This document shows, piece after piece, positions 24,290-32,654 of a stretch of DNA of 64,000 nt (position 1 is the first letter of the stretch; each line of letters starts with the position of its first letter). Origin of the DNA: Caloranaerobacter sp050286925 (GTDB lineage Bacteria > Bacillota > Clostridia > Tissierellales > Thermohalobacteraceae); assembly GCF_050286925.1 (NCBI RefSeq), contig NZ_JBFWFX010000002.1:227629-291628 (forward strand), written 5' to 3'. The notes beneath the pieces are model-generated. The model did no database searches. It was given only the letters and a program-made list of their open reading frames with translations, and was not told where the DNA came from. The position numbers were made by a program, and so were the translations under genes.

Positions 24290-25648
24290 ATGATTACAAT
24301 AGAGCTAAGACGTCGATTAAATCAACTTAAACTCAATCCTGCTCAAGTTTTAGTTTTAGGATTTGCAGGATTGATATTAATCGGTGCAACGTTACTTAAT
24401 CTGCCAATTGCATCTCAAGATGGTAAGAGTATCGGATTTGTAAATGCTCTATTCACATCAGCTTCAGCTGTTTGTGTTACAGGGTTGGTAGTTGTGAATA
24501 CTGCTACTCATTGGACAATATTTGGTAAAGTAGTTATATTAATATTATTGCAAATTGGTGGTTTAGGTTTTATGACTTTAGCTACTTTAGTAGCTTTGCT
24601 ATTAGGTAGAAGGATAACTCTTAAGGAAAGACTTATAATACAAGAAGAGTTAAATCAGTTTACGCTTTCAGGTCTTGTAAAATTGACTAGATATGTAATA
24701 ATATCGACAATAATGATTGAAGGTTTAGGGGCACTACTGTTATCAATAAGATTTATTCCAATATATGGTTTTGTTAAAGGGGTAAGTTTTTCTATATTCC
24801 ATTCGATATCAGCATTTTGTAATGCGGGTTTTGATTTAACTGGAGAAAGTATGGTACCTTTTGTAGATGATGTCATTGTAAATCTAACTATTATCTTTTT
24901 AGTAATAGTTGGTGGTTTGGGCTATACAGTATATATAGATATTTCACATAATAAGAAGTTTAAGAAGTTTTCATTACATACTAAGTTAGTTTTAATTATT
25001 TCGGCTTTATTGTTATTATTTAGTTTTCTAGTTATTTTTATAGTTGAATATAATAATCCTGCTACATTAGGTAAGTTAAGTTTTAAAGGTAAGATATTGG
25101 CTTCAGCTTTTCAGGCTATGACACCTAGAACTGCTGGATTTAATAGTATTGATACAGGAGCAGTTACAAATACTACAGCTTTTCTAACATTAATACTTAT
25201 GTTTATAGGAGGTTCTCCAGGTTCTACTGCTGGAGGAATTAAGACAACTACAGTTGGTGCTATAGTATTAGCGATAATTTCTGTAATAAGAGGTACTAAT
25301 GATGTTGAGGTTTATAGAAAGAGAATACCACATAATTTAGTTTATAGAGCATTAGCTGTTGTGGGTATAGGTTTAGCTTTAATTATTTTTGTAACTATGA
25401 TATTATCATTAACAGAGAAAGAAGCATCATTTTTAGATATACTCTTTGAAACGACATCTGCTTTTGGAACAGTAGGTTTAAGTAGAGGACTTACACCGAA
25501 TTTATCTGTATTAGGCAGACTAATTATTACTCTTACAATGTTTGCAGGTAGAGTAGGGCCACTTACAATGGCATTTGCGTTTGCAAAGAAACAGAGAGAA
25601 TATAAGGGAACTTATAGATATCCAGAAGAGAGGATTTTAGTAGGTTAG
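24290..25648 (+). CDS. ktrB: TrkH/KtrB-family potassium uptake membrane subunit
   Basis: 452 residues, four repeated M1-P-M2 units. Filter-loop regions visible: SASAVCVTGL (~60), SISAFCNAGFD (~175), MTPRTAGFNSI (~275) and TTSAFGTVGLS (~390), each with the single conserved Gly expected of Ktr channels. Pairs with the KtrA regulator that starts 13 nt later. The ATG at 24290 overlaps its only plausible ribosome site (AGGGGATGA), so the true start may be the AUA at 24299, 9 nt downstream of AGGGG; this affects only three residues. Confidence 0.93.
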   Translation: MITIELRRRLNQLKLNPAQVLVLGFAGLILIGATLLNLPIASQDGKSIGFVNALFTSASAVCVTGLVVVNTATHWTIFGKVVILILLQIGGLGFMTLATLVALLLGRRITLKERLIIQEELNQFTLSGLVKLTRYVIISTIMIEGLGALLLSIRFIPIYGFVKGVSFSIFHSISAFCNAGFDLTGESMVPFVDDVIVNLTIIFLVIVGGLGYTVYIDISHNKKFKKFSLHTKLVLIISALLLLFSFLVIFIVEYNNPATLGKLSFKGKILASAFQAMTPRTAGFNSIDTGAVTNTTAFLTLILMFIGGSPGSTAGGIKTTTVGAIVLAIISVIRGTNDVEVYRKRIPHNLVYRALAVVGIGLALIIFVTMILSLTEKEASFLDILFETTSAFGTVGLSRGLTPNLSVLGRLIITLTMFAGRVGPLTMAFAFAKKQREYKGTYRYPEERILVG

Positions 25649-25661
25649 GAAGGTGAAAATT

Positions 25662-26312
25662 ATGAGACAGTTTGTTGTTATAGGTTGTGGTAGATTTGGA
25701 GCTAGTGTGGCTAAAACTCTTTACAGCCTAGGATATGATGTACTTGCAATCGATAAAAATGAAGAGAGAATTCAAGAAATATCTGATTCTGTAACTCATG
25801 CAGTCCAAGCCGATGCAATAGATGAAAATGCACTAAGAACATTAGGTTTAAGAAACTTTGATGTTGCAATTGTAAGTATTGGTTCAGATATACAAGCATC
25901 AATTATGGCAACGCTTATTGCAAAAGAACTGGGTATTAAAACAGTAATTGCAAAAGCTCAAGGTGAACTACATGGTAAAGTACTTTATAAAATAGGTGCT
26001 GATAGAGTTATTTTCCCAGAAAGGGATATGGGTGTGAGAGTTGCTCATAATCTAGTTTCATCTAATATACTTGATTATATAGAGTTAGCTCCAGATTACA
26101 GTATAGTAGAAATTGCTACTATGGAGGAATGGGCAGGAAAGACTTTAAGAGAGTTAAAATTACCAACAAGATATGGAATAAATGTTATGGCAATTAAGCG
26201 TGGTAAAGATATTAATATTTCTCCTTATGCAGATGATGTGATAAATGCAGATGATGTGTTGATAGTAATTGGAAATAATGAAGATTTAAGAAAACTAGAG
26301 AAGAAGAGCTAG
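25662..26312 (+). CDS. ktrA: KtrA/TrkA-family potassium uptake regulatory subunit
   Basis: 216 residues: RCK N-domain with the dinucleotide-binding GCGRFGASVAKTL (~7-19) and acidic AIDKNEE, then a TrkA_C domain (~135-216). Cytoplasmic ring that gates KtrB by nucleotide (ATP/ADP) and c-di-AMP binding in relatives. ATG 25662 follows AGGAAGGTGA; the in-frame GTG 25653 is within that site. Operon with ktrB and the following methyltransferase. Confidence 0.93.
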   Translation: MRQFVVIGCGRFGASVAKTLYSLGYDVLAIDKNEERIQEISDSVTHAVQADAIDENALRTLGLRNFDVAIVSIGSDIQASIMATLIAKELGIKTVIAKAQGELHGKVLYKIGADRVIFPERDMGVRVAHNLVSSNILDYIELAPDYSIVEIATMEEWAGKTLRELKLPTRYGINVMAIKRGKDINISPYADDVINADDVLIVIGNNEDLRKLEKKS

Positions 26313-26325
26313 TTGAGGTGTTTTC

Positions 26326-27132
26326 ATGGAAGTTAATATAACAAGTTTGTCAAATCCGTTGATTAAAAGTATTAAGGCACTTCATAAGAAAAAAGATAGA
26401 TGGAAACAGAGAAAATTTTTCGTTGAAGGTGTAAGATCAGTAGAAGAGGCTGTCAAATCTGATGTTAAAATTGATTCAATTTTATATACAGAATCGCTAT
26501 TTGATACTTTTGGAGGGCAACAACTGTTTAACTTAATAAATAAAAGAGGATATAGATTGTTTAAAATAACAGAGAAGATATTAAAAACTATTTCTGATAC
26601 AGAGAATCCTCAAGGCATTATAGCTGTAATAGAATTTAATTTAGTGAATTTAGATGATATTTTTATTAAAGAAGGAAACTTTATTATAATTTTAGATAAA
26701 ATACAAGATCCAGGCAATTTAGGTACAATAATCAGAACAGCAGATGCTTTTGGGGCAAATGGCATTGTGTTGACAAGTGGGTGTGTTGATGTATTCAATC
26801 CTAAAACTATTAGGTCTACAATGGGCTCATTATTTCATTTGCCTATATCATATGAAGATAGCATAAAAAAAGCCATAACAAAATTAAAAGAAATTGGCAT
26901 AAAAATAATAGCTACTTCATTAGATGCAAAGCATTTTTGTTATGATATAGATTTAAGACAAGATTTTGCTTTGATTATAGGGAACGAAGGTTCGGGGGTT
27001 TCGAAGGAAGCTATCGAATTGTCAGATTATAAAATTAAAATACCGATAGAGAAAAGAACAGAATCTTTAAATGCTGCCATAGCATCTGGAGTTATAATGT
27101 ATGAAACTTATAGACAAAGAAAAGCTCTATAG
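26326..27132 (+). CDS. TrmH/SpoU-family RNA 2'-O-ribose methyltransferase
   Basis: 268 residues. N-terminal substrate-binding domain (FVEGVRSVEEAVKS), then the SPOUT knot with motif 1 DPGNLGTIIRTADAFG (~130), motif 2 IGNEGSGVSKE (~222) and motif 3 ESLNAAIASGVIMYE (~247). Transfers methyl from SAM to a ribose of rRNA or tRNA; exact target not readable. Starts 14 nt after ktrA; in many Clostridia this gene precedes the pheST T-box, as here. Confidence 0.92.
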   Translation: MEVNITSLSNPLIKSIKALHKKKDRWKQRKFFVEGVRSVEEAVKSDVKIDSILYTESLFDTFGGQQLFNLINKRGYRLFKITEKILKTISDTENPQGIIAVIEFNLVNLDDIFIKEGNFIIILDKIQDPGNLGTIIRTADAFGANGIVLTSGCVDVFNPKTIRSTMGSLFHLPISYEDSIKKAITKLKEIGIKIIATSLDAKHFCYDIDLRQDFALIIGNEGSGVSKEAIELSDYKIKIPIEKRTESLNAAIASGVIMYETYRQRKAL

Positions 27133-27222
27133 ACTTGAAATTTGTCATCTTGTTATATACATTAATGGCATGTTATAATAAGATAAAAGTTTAGGTATTA
27201 GGTATTGGGTACTGGATTAAAT

Positions 27223-27252
27223 TTGTCGATAAACTCAGTATTAAAATATAAT
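27223..27252 (+). promoter_or_regulatory. Probable promoter of T-box-pheST
   Basis: TTGTCG, 18-nt spacer, TATAAT. Start near 27259, at the 5' edge of the T-box leader. Confidence 0.55.
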
Positions 27253-27261
27253 ATAGTCAAT

Positions 27262-27491
27262 GGTAATGATGGAGAGAGTAGGTATCTGATGCCTTAAGAG
27301 AGGAAATGCCTTTGGTTGAGAGCATTTCTAGGTGAGAGGATACTGAAGTTCACTCCTGAACTGCTAAGTTGAAATAGTAGTAGACTTATGCCGGCTATGC
27401 CGTTATATAAATGAGAGGCTTGTTATTAACAAGCAATAAGGGTGGTACCGCGGAGAACCTTCGTCCCTTTGGGATGGGGGTTTATTTTTTT
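27262..27491 (+). promoter_or_regulatory. T-box riboswitch, phenylalanine (specifier TTC)
   Basis: Leader that senses uncharged tRNA-Phe. Stem I 3' side reads GAAG-TTC-ACTCC, placing the specifier TTC (Phe) at 27349-27351. The T-box sequence AAGGGTGGTACCGCGG is at 27438-27453. It is followed by the terminator around GTCCCTTTGGGAT and T-run 27485-27490. High uncharged tRNA-Phe would stabilise the antiterminator and allow expression of the small membrane gene and pheST. Confidence 0.93.
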
Positions 27492-27521
27492 ACAAAGTAT
27501 AAAGGGGAGTTGGAATTAGTT

Positions 27522-27701
27522 ATGTTAGTACATTTAGTAAGTACTTTTATGTTTTTTATAGCATATTTTACTATAACTTATTTAACAAATAGGTTTAGAA
27601 AAAATAGAAGAACTAAAAGAGAAATATTAATAAATTCATTAGTAATTAGTGGATTATATTTCTTAGCTATAGCATTAATTAAGATTATTTCAAGTAAATA
27701 A
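27522..27701 (+). CDS. Small two-helix membrane protein between T-box and pheS
   Basis: 59 residues: hydrophobic segment ~3-21, basic loop NRFRKNRRTKRE, second hydrophobic segment ~36-54. Not recognised. ATG 27522 lies 12 nt after GGGGAG (27504-27509), slightly long spacing. It sits after the T-box terminator and 16 nt before pheS, so it should be co-induced by phenylalanine starvation. Upstream codons in this frame read through the T-box itself and are not coding. Confidence 0.6.
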   Translation: MLVHLVSTFMFFIAYFTITYLTNRFRKNRRTKREILINSLVISGLYFLAIALIKIISSK

Positions 27702-27717
27702 TGAAAGGAGAGAAAAT

Positions 27718-28740
27718 ATGAAGGAAAGACTTAATGCAATCAAAGAGAATGCTTTAAATGAAATAAAAAAGGTTACAGATTTAGAAAAACTAGAAGAATT
27801 GAGAATAAAATTTTTAGGGAAAAAAGGAGAAATAACACAAGTTCTTAGAGGAATGAAAGATTTAAGTAAAGAAGAAAGACCTATTATTGGAAAGATAGCT
27901 AATGAAGTTAGGGAAATGATAGAAGAAGAAATTGAAAAACTAAAGCTAGATTTAAAAGAAAAAATGCAAAAAGAAAAACTAGTTGCTGAAAAAATTGATA
28001 TATCAATGCCAGGTAGAGAAAAAATAATAGGCCACAGACATCCTCTAATAAGTGTTATGGAAGAATTGGAAAATGTTTTTATGAATATGGGGTTTAGCGT
28101 TGTTGAAGGACCTGAAGTTGAAACAGTATATAACAACTTTGATGCACTAAATTCACCAGAAAATCATCCATCAAGAGACCCTTCAGATACATTTTACATT
28201 ACAGATGATATACTTTTAAGGACTCATACTTCCCCTGTGCAAATTAGAGTTATGAAACAAGTAAAACCACCGCTAAGGATAGTATCAGCAGGTAGAACTT
28301 TTAGATTTGATGATGTTGATGACACACATTCACCAATGTTTCACCAATTTGAAGGTCTTGTAATAGATAAGAATATAACTATGGCAAATTTAAAAGATAC
28401 AATATATAAGTTTGTAAGGGAAATATTTGGTGAAGATATGAAAGTAAGGTTTAGACCTCATTACTTCCCATTTACAGAACCAAGTGCAGAAGTAGATGTT
28501 TCATGTTTTAAATGTAAAGGTAAAGGATGTCCAGCTTGTAATGGCACTGGATGGAGTATGGAGATATTAGGTTGCGGTATGGTTCATCCAAAAGTACTAA
28601 AAAATTGTGGTATTGACCCTGAAGTATATAGTGGTTTTGCATTTGGTTTAGGTGTCGATAGGATTGCTATGGTTAAGTATGGAATAAACAATATTAGATT
28701 ATTGTTTGAAAATGATATGAGATTTTTGGAACAGTTCTAG
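27718..28740 (+). CDS. pheS: Phenylalanyl-tRNA synthetase alpha subunit
   Basis: 340 residues; catalytic subunit of the class II alpha2-beta2 enzyme charging tRNA-Phe. N-terminal coiled coil (~1-90), motif 2 region with GRTFRFDDVDDTHSPMFHQF, a zinc-like CFKCKGKGCPACNGTGW insert near 262, and motif 3 GFAFGLGVDRIAMVKYG near 315. Overlaps no neighbour; AAAGGAGAG before ATG. Confidence 0.97.
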   Translation: MKERLNAIKENALNEIKKVTDLEKLEELRIKFLGKKGEITQVLRGMKDLSKEERPIIGKIANEVREMIEEEIEKLKLDLKEKMQKEKLVAEKIDISMPGREKIIGHRHPLISVMEELENVFMNMGFSVVEGPEVETVYNNFDALNSPENHPSRDPSDTFYITDDILLRTHTSPVQIRVMKQVKPPLRIVSAGRTFRFDDVDDTHSPMFHQFEGLVIDKNITMANLKDTIYKFVREIFGEDMKVRFRPHYFPFTEPSAEVDVSCFKCKGKGCPACNGTGWSMEILGCGMVHPKVLKNCGIDPEVYSGFAFGLGVDRIAMVKYGINNIRLLFENDMRFLEQF

Positions 28741-28798
28741 TATGTATTTAATGAAACTGTGCTACTTAAATATAAGATAGTTTAAGGGAGGAAAGATT

Positions 28799-31192
28799 AT
28801 GTTAGTACCAGTTAAATGGCTGAAAGAATATGTTGATATTGATATTGACTCAAAAGAATTAGCTGATAAGTTGACTATGTCTGGTTCACACGTAGATTCT
28901 ATTGAAAGTGTTGATAAAGGCGTTGAAAAAGTTGTAGTTGGAAAGATTTTAAATATAGAAAAACATCCAAATGCAGATAAATTAGTTATTACTACAATAG
29001 ACGTGGGAGAAGAGAAGTTACAGATAGTAACTGGTGCAACTAATATCAAAGTAGGCGACTATGTACCGGTTGCATTGATAGGAGCTAAACTTCCCAATGG
29101 ATTAAAGATAAAAAAATCAAAGCTTAGAGGAATTGAGTCTTATGGTATGTTATGTTCTGCTGAAGAGCTTGGAATTGATGAAGACTTAATACCAAAAGAA
29201 TTAAAAGATGGTATATACATTTTACCTGAACAATATCCTTTAGGTTCAGATATAAAAGAAGTATTAGAATTATATGGTGAAATAATTGAGTTTGAAATAA
29301 CACCTAACCGTCCAGATTGTTTAAGTATTGTGGGAATGGCTAGAGAAACTGCAGCTACTTTGGGAAAAGAATTAAAATATCCAGAAATAAAAATAAACAA
29401 AGAAGTAGATGATATAGCTGACTATGTAAATGGTATTGAAGTGCATGATAAGGATTTATGTAAAAGATATTATGCTAGAGTTGTAAAAGATATAAAGCTA
29501 GAAAGTTCACCTGCCTGGATTCAAAGAAGACTTATAGAAGCAGGTGTTAGACCGATAAATAATATTGTGGATATAACAAACTATGTTATGCTTGAATTAG
29601 GTCAGCCTATTCATGCATTTGACCTTGATAAAATAAATGGAAGAAAAGTTATAGTAAGAAGGGCGAAAGAAGGAGAGAAGATAGTAACTCTGGATGGAGT
29701 AGAAAGAGAATTAAAAGACTCAATGCTCATAATAGCTGATGAGGATAAACCTATTGCAATTGCAGGTGTGATGGGTGGAGAAAATAGTGAAGTTTCAGAA
29801 GAAACAACAACAATTCTTATAGAATCAGCTAACTTTGACGGACGAAGTGTAAGATTGACTTCAAAAGGCGTTGGACTCAGAACAGAAGCTTCAGCTAGAT
29901 TTGAGAAGGATTTAGATCCTAACTTGGCTTGTAAGGCTTGCGATAGAGTTTGCCAATTAATTGAGGAGATAGGTGCTGGTACAGTTGTAAAAGGTAGTAT
30001 TGATATATATGAAGATAAGGTTCATGAAAGAGAAATTACATTAAGGCCAGAAAAGGTAAATAATCTACTTGGGATAGAGATAAAAGTAGATGATATGCTA
30101 AAAATATTGAACAGTTTAGAGCTTAAAGCTAAATTTGAAAATGAAAAAATTCATGTAACTATCCCAACATTCAGAAGGGATATTGAACTTGAAGCAGATT
30201 TAATCGAAGAAATAGGCAGAATTTATGGATTTGACAAGATACAGTCAAAACCTTTAATTGGTACATTGACTAGAGGAGATAAATCTAAGATTAGGAAAAT
30301 TGAAGATATAACAAAGGATATATTAAAAGGACTTGGTTTAAATGAAATAACGACATATTCGTTTATAAGTCCAAAGGCCTATGATAAGATAAATTTACCT
30401 GAATATAGCATGAAGAGAAATTGCGTTCGTATTATGAATCCATTAGGTGAAGACTATAGTGTTATGAGAACTACTTTAATTCCTAATATGATAGAAGTAT
30501 TAACTAGAAACTATAATTATGGCGTAGATAGAGCTTGGGCCTATGAAATAGGAAACATTTTTATACCTAAAAAATTACCTGTTGAAGAACTGCCATATGA
30601 AATAAGAACTCTTTGTATAGGAATGTATGGTTCAGTCGATTTCTTTGATATTAAAGGTGTAGTTGATACAATGCTTAAAAAATTAGGTATAACTGGTTGT
30701 GAATATATTAGAGAAGAAAACTATGCTACATTCCATCCAGGTAGAACTGCAAATATAATTAAAGGAAATAATGTTCTTGGTGTGATAGGAGAGATTCATC
30801 CAGAAGTATTAGAAAACTATGGCATTAAAGAAAGATTGTATATAGCGGAATTAGATTTCGAAATAATAGCGTTTTTAACTAATCTGGAGAAAAAATATAA
30901 GCCACTTCCTAAATATCCTGCTATAAATCGTGATATAGCGTTAGTAGTTGATAAAGATATTATGGTTAGAGAGATAGAGAAAGTAATTTGGGAAAATGGT
31001 GGCGATATAGTTGAAAATGTAAAATTGTTTGATGTATATATGGGTAAACAGATACCACAGGGTAAAAAGAGTGTAGCATATTCTATAACATACAGGTCTT
31101 ATGAAAAAACTTTAACTGACGAAGAGGTAACAAAGGTTCATGAAAGAATAGTAAAAGCATTAGAAGTGCAATTGGATGCTTCTTTAAGATAA
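28799..31192 (+). CDS. pheT: Phenylalanyl-tRNA synthetase beta subunit
   Basis: 797 residues, full length. Domains in order: N-terminal, tRNA-binding EMAP-like ~40-150, B3/B4 editing ~210-385, B5 ~405-475, catalytic-like core, FDX-anticodon-binding domain ~705-797. Forms the heterotetramer with PheS, supplies editing and tRNA binding. GGGAGG precedes ATG; ends at a 15-bp terminator hairpin. Confidence 0.97.
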   Translation: MLVPVKWLKEYVDIDIDSKELADKLTMSGSHVDSIESVDKGVEKVVVGKILNIEKHPNADKLVITTIDVGEEKLQIVTGATNIKVGDYVPVALIGAKLPNGLKIKKSKLRGIESYGMLCSAEELGIDEDLIPKELKDGIYILPEQYPLGSDIKEVLELYGEIIEFEITPNRPDCLSIVGMARETAATLGKELKYPEIKINKEVDDIADYVNGIEVHDKDLCKRYYARVVKDIKLESSPAWIQRRLIEAGVRPINNIVDITNYVMLELGQPIHAFDLDKINGRKVIVRRAKEGEKIVTLDGVERELKDSMLIIADEDKPIAIAGVMGGENSEVSEETTTILIESANFDGRSVRLTSKGVGLRTEASARFEKDLDPNLACKACDRVCQLIEEIGAGTVVKGSIDIYEDKVHEREITLRPEKVNNLLGIEIKVDDMLKILNSLELKAKFENEKIHVTIPTFRRDIELEADLIEEIGRIYGFDKIQSKPLIGTLTRGDKSKIRKIEDITKDILKGLGLNEITTYSFISPKAYDKINLPEYSMKRNCVRIMNPLGEDYSVMRTTLIPNMIEVLTRNYNYGVDRAWAYEIGNIFIPKKLPVEELPYEIRTLCIGMYGSVDFFDIKGVVDTMLKKLGITGCEYIREENYATFHPGRTANIIKGNNVLGVIGEIHPEVLENYGIKERLYIAELDFEIIAFLTNLEKKYKPLPKYPAINRDIALVVDKDIMVREIEKVIWENGGDIVENVKLFDVYMGKQIPQGKKSVAYSITYRSYEKTLTDEEVTKVHERIVKALEVQLDASLR

Positions 31193-31196
31193 TTTA

Positions 31197-31233
31197 AAGC
31201 CAGCAATAAAGTTTTATACTTTATTGCTGGCTT
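31197..31233 (+). terminator. Terminator after pheT
   Basis: 15-bp stem beginning AAGCCAGCAATAAAG with a 7-nt loop, followed by AATTTTA. Confidence 0.8.
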
Positions 31234-31357
31234 AATTTTATAGAAAAAGTTAATATTTTATGTGATAATATAATAGAACTTGATAAAGTTATAGCAGGAA
31301 ATATTATATTTAATAAAGAAATATAATATTAGTTATGGCTTAGAGGAGAGGATATTG

Positions 31358-31900
31358 ATGGGTGAAAAAAAGAAAGTTACGATTAGAATTAGAGGCCAAG
31401 AATATACAGTAATAGGAGAAGAGTCTGAAGAATATATTAAGGAATTGGGAAATTATGTAGACAATAAAATTAAAGATATATTAGAAAAAAACAGTAAACT
31501 CAGTCAAACTATGGCTGCAACTCTTGCAGCGTTCACTATTGCTGATGAGTTGTATAAAACCAGGAATTTAGTAGACAATTTAAATAAAATTATAAATGAA
31601 AAAGATAATGAGATAGAAGAAAAGCTTAATATTATAAAGATGAAAGAAACAGAGATTGAAGATATGAAGACTCGTTATGAAGAATTAAGTAATAAATTAA
31701 ATGATGCAAATAACAACTTAAGTGACTATCAGAAAAAAATAAAAAAATATGAACATGCTTTGGATTTGAAGGAAAAAGAATTACAAAATACACAAAGAAT
31801 TATTACTGAGCTTCAAAATAAGCTTTATGAAAAACAAATAGAGCTAGTTCAAACTAAAAAAGAATTAGAAGAATTTATTAGAACGTTTGATACAAAATAA
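31358..31900 (+). CDS. zapA: Cell division protein ZapA
   Basis: 180 residues. N-terminal ZapA domain (KVTIRIRGQEYTVIGEE; then YVDNKIKDILEKN and AFTIADELYK) followed by a long coiled coil (~75-178) that makes it longer than the ~85-residue Bacillus protein. Promotes FtsZ bundling at the division ring. ATG 31358 is chosen over TTG 31355; GAGGAGAGG upstream. The gene order pheT-zapA-U32-mutS2 is common in Clostridia. Confidence 0.9.
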   Translation: MGEKKKVTIRIRGQEYTVIGEESEEYIKELGNYVDNKIKDILEKNSKLSQTMAATLAAFTIADELYKTRNLVDNLNKIINEKDNEIEEKLNIIKMKETEIEDMKTRYEELSNKLNDANNNLSDYQKKIKKYEHALDLKEKELQNTQRIITELQNKLYEKQIELVQTKKELEEFIRTFDTK

Positions 31901-31923
31901 ATTTTTGCATAAAAAGTATTTAT

Positions 31924-31960
31924 CTCCACAAAATATAATTTGAATTAGGATTTGTGGAGG
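31924..31960 (+). promoter_or_regulatory. Hairpin that covers the ribosome-binding site of the next gene
   Basis: CTCCACAAA (31924-31932) is complementary to TTTGTGGAG (31951-31959), which includes the GGAGG used by the DUF421 gene. In the mRNA the ribosome site would be masked unless the stem opens. Confidence 0.5.
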
Positions 31961-31967
31961 TATTTTC

Positions 31968-32594
31968 ATGCATAATAGTATTTCTGGGTACTTTATATAT
32001 ATACTGAGGACTATTTTAGGATATTTTTTAGCACTTATAATGGTTCGTTTTATGGGGAAGCGTTCTATTGGAGAATTGAGTGCTTTTGATATAGTACTTA
32101 TAACAGGTGTTGGTCATATAATGAGTTCTGTAGCATTAGATAAAGAGTTGCCACTTATGGAAGGAGTACTTATTTTATTTACAATTGCAGTATTAGAGAT
32201 AGTTTTATCTTTTATATCAATCAAAAACAGGAAAATCTCAAATATTATAAATGGTAAGCCTACTTATCTTATTAAAGATGGGAAATTATTAAAGGAAAAT
32301 ATGAAAAAAGAAAAATTTAATATTTACGACTTAAGACAGGAGTTAAGAAAAAAAGGAATTGCTGATGAAAGTGATGTAGAAAAAGCTATAATAGAGGCTT
32401 GCGGGAAATTTAGTGTTATAAAGAAGTATGCAGAAGAGCCATTAAGGAGAAAAGATTTAGGGATATTTAAAGATGGAGACAGCCCTCAATATCTTGAACA
32501 AAAGTTTGCGGAATTAAAGAGTGAATTAAATAGATTGAACATGTCTTTAGATAACATTATAATAGAGATTAATAAGCTTAAAAACAAAGAGTAG
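31968..32594 (+). CDS. DUF421 (YetF/YcaP-type) membrane protein
   Basis: 208 residues: three N-terminal membrane segments (about 8-28, 38-55, 62-82) then a cytoplasmic DUF421 domain with VRFMGKRSIGELSAFDIV at the membrane edge and NGKPTYLIKDGKLLKENM beyond. Some Bacillus relatives (YetF, YrbG, YdfR/S) are spore-associated; function not defined. Ends with a coiled-coil tail. GGAGG lies in a leader hairpin. Confidence 0.85.
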   Translation: MHNSISGYFIYILRTILGYFLALIMVRFMGKRSIGELSAFDIVLITGVGHIMSSVALDKELPLMEGVLILFTIAVLEIVLSFISIKNRKISNIINGKPTYLIKDGKLLKENMKKEKFNIYDLRQELRKKGIADESDVEKAIIEACGKFSVIKKYAEEPLRRKDLGIFKDGDSPQYLEQKFAELKSELNRLNMSLDNIIIEINKLKNKE

Positions 32595-32607
32595 TAAGCT
32601 ACTCTTT
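32586..32607 (+). terminator. Terminator after DUF421 gene
   Basis: 9-bp stem AAAGAGTAG/CTACTCTTT with TAAG loop; contains the TAG stop, followed by ATTTATTTG. Confidence 0.75.
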
Positions 32608-32654
32608 ATTTATTTGTACTTAACTTTAAAAGACATTATCAGGAGATGGTACAT

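Noticed and set aside
27411..27521. N-terminal extension of the small gene before pheS
   Set aside because: Those codons are the T-box antiterminator and terminator; translation there is not plausible.
27690..28136. 148-codon minus-strand frame opposite pheS
   Set aside because: Ser/Phe/Ile-rich mirror of the PheS coiled coil; no start signal.
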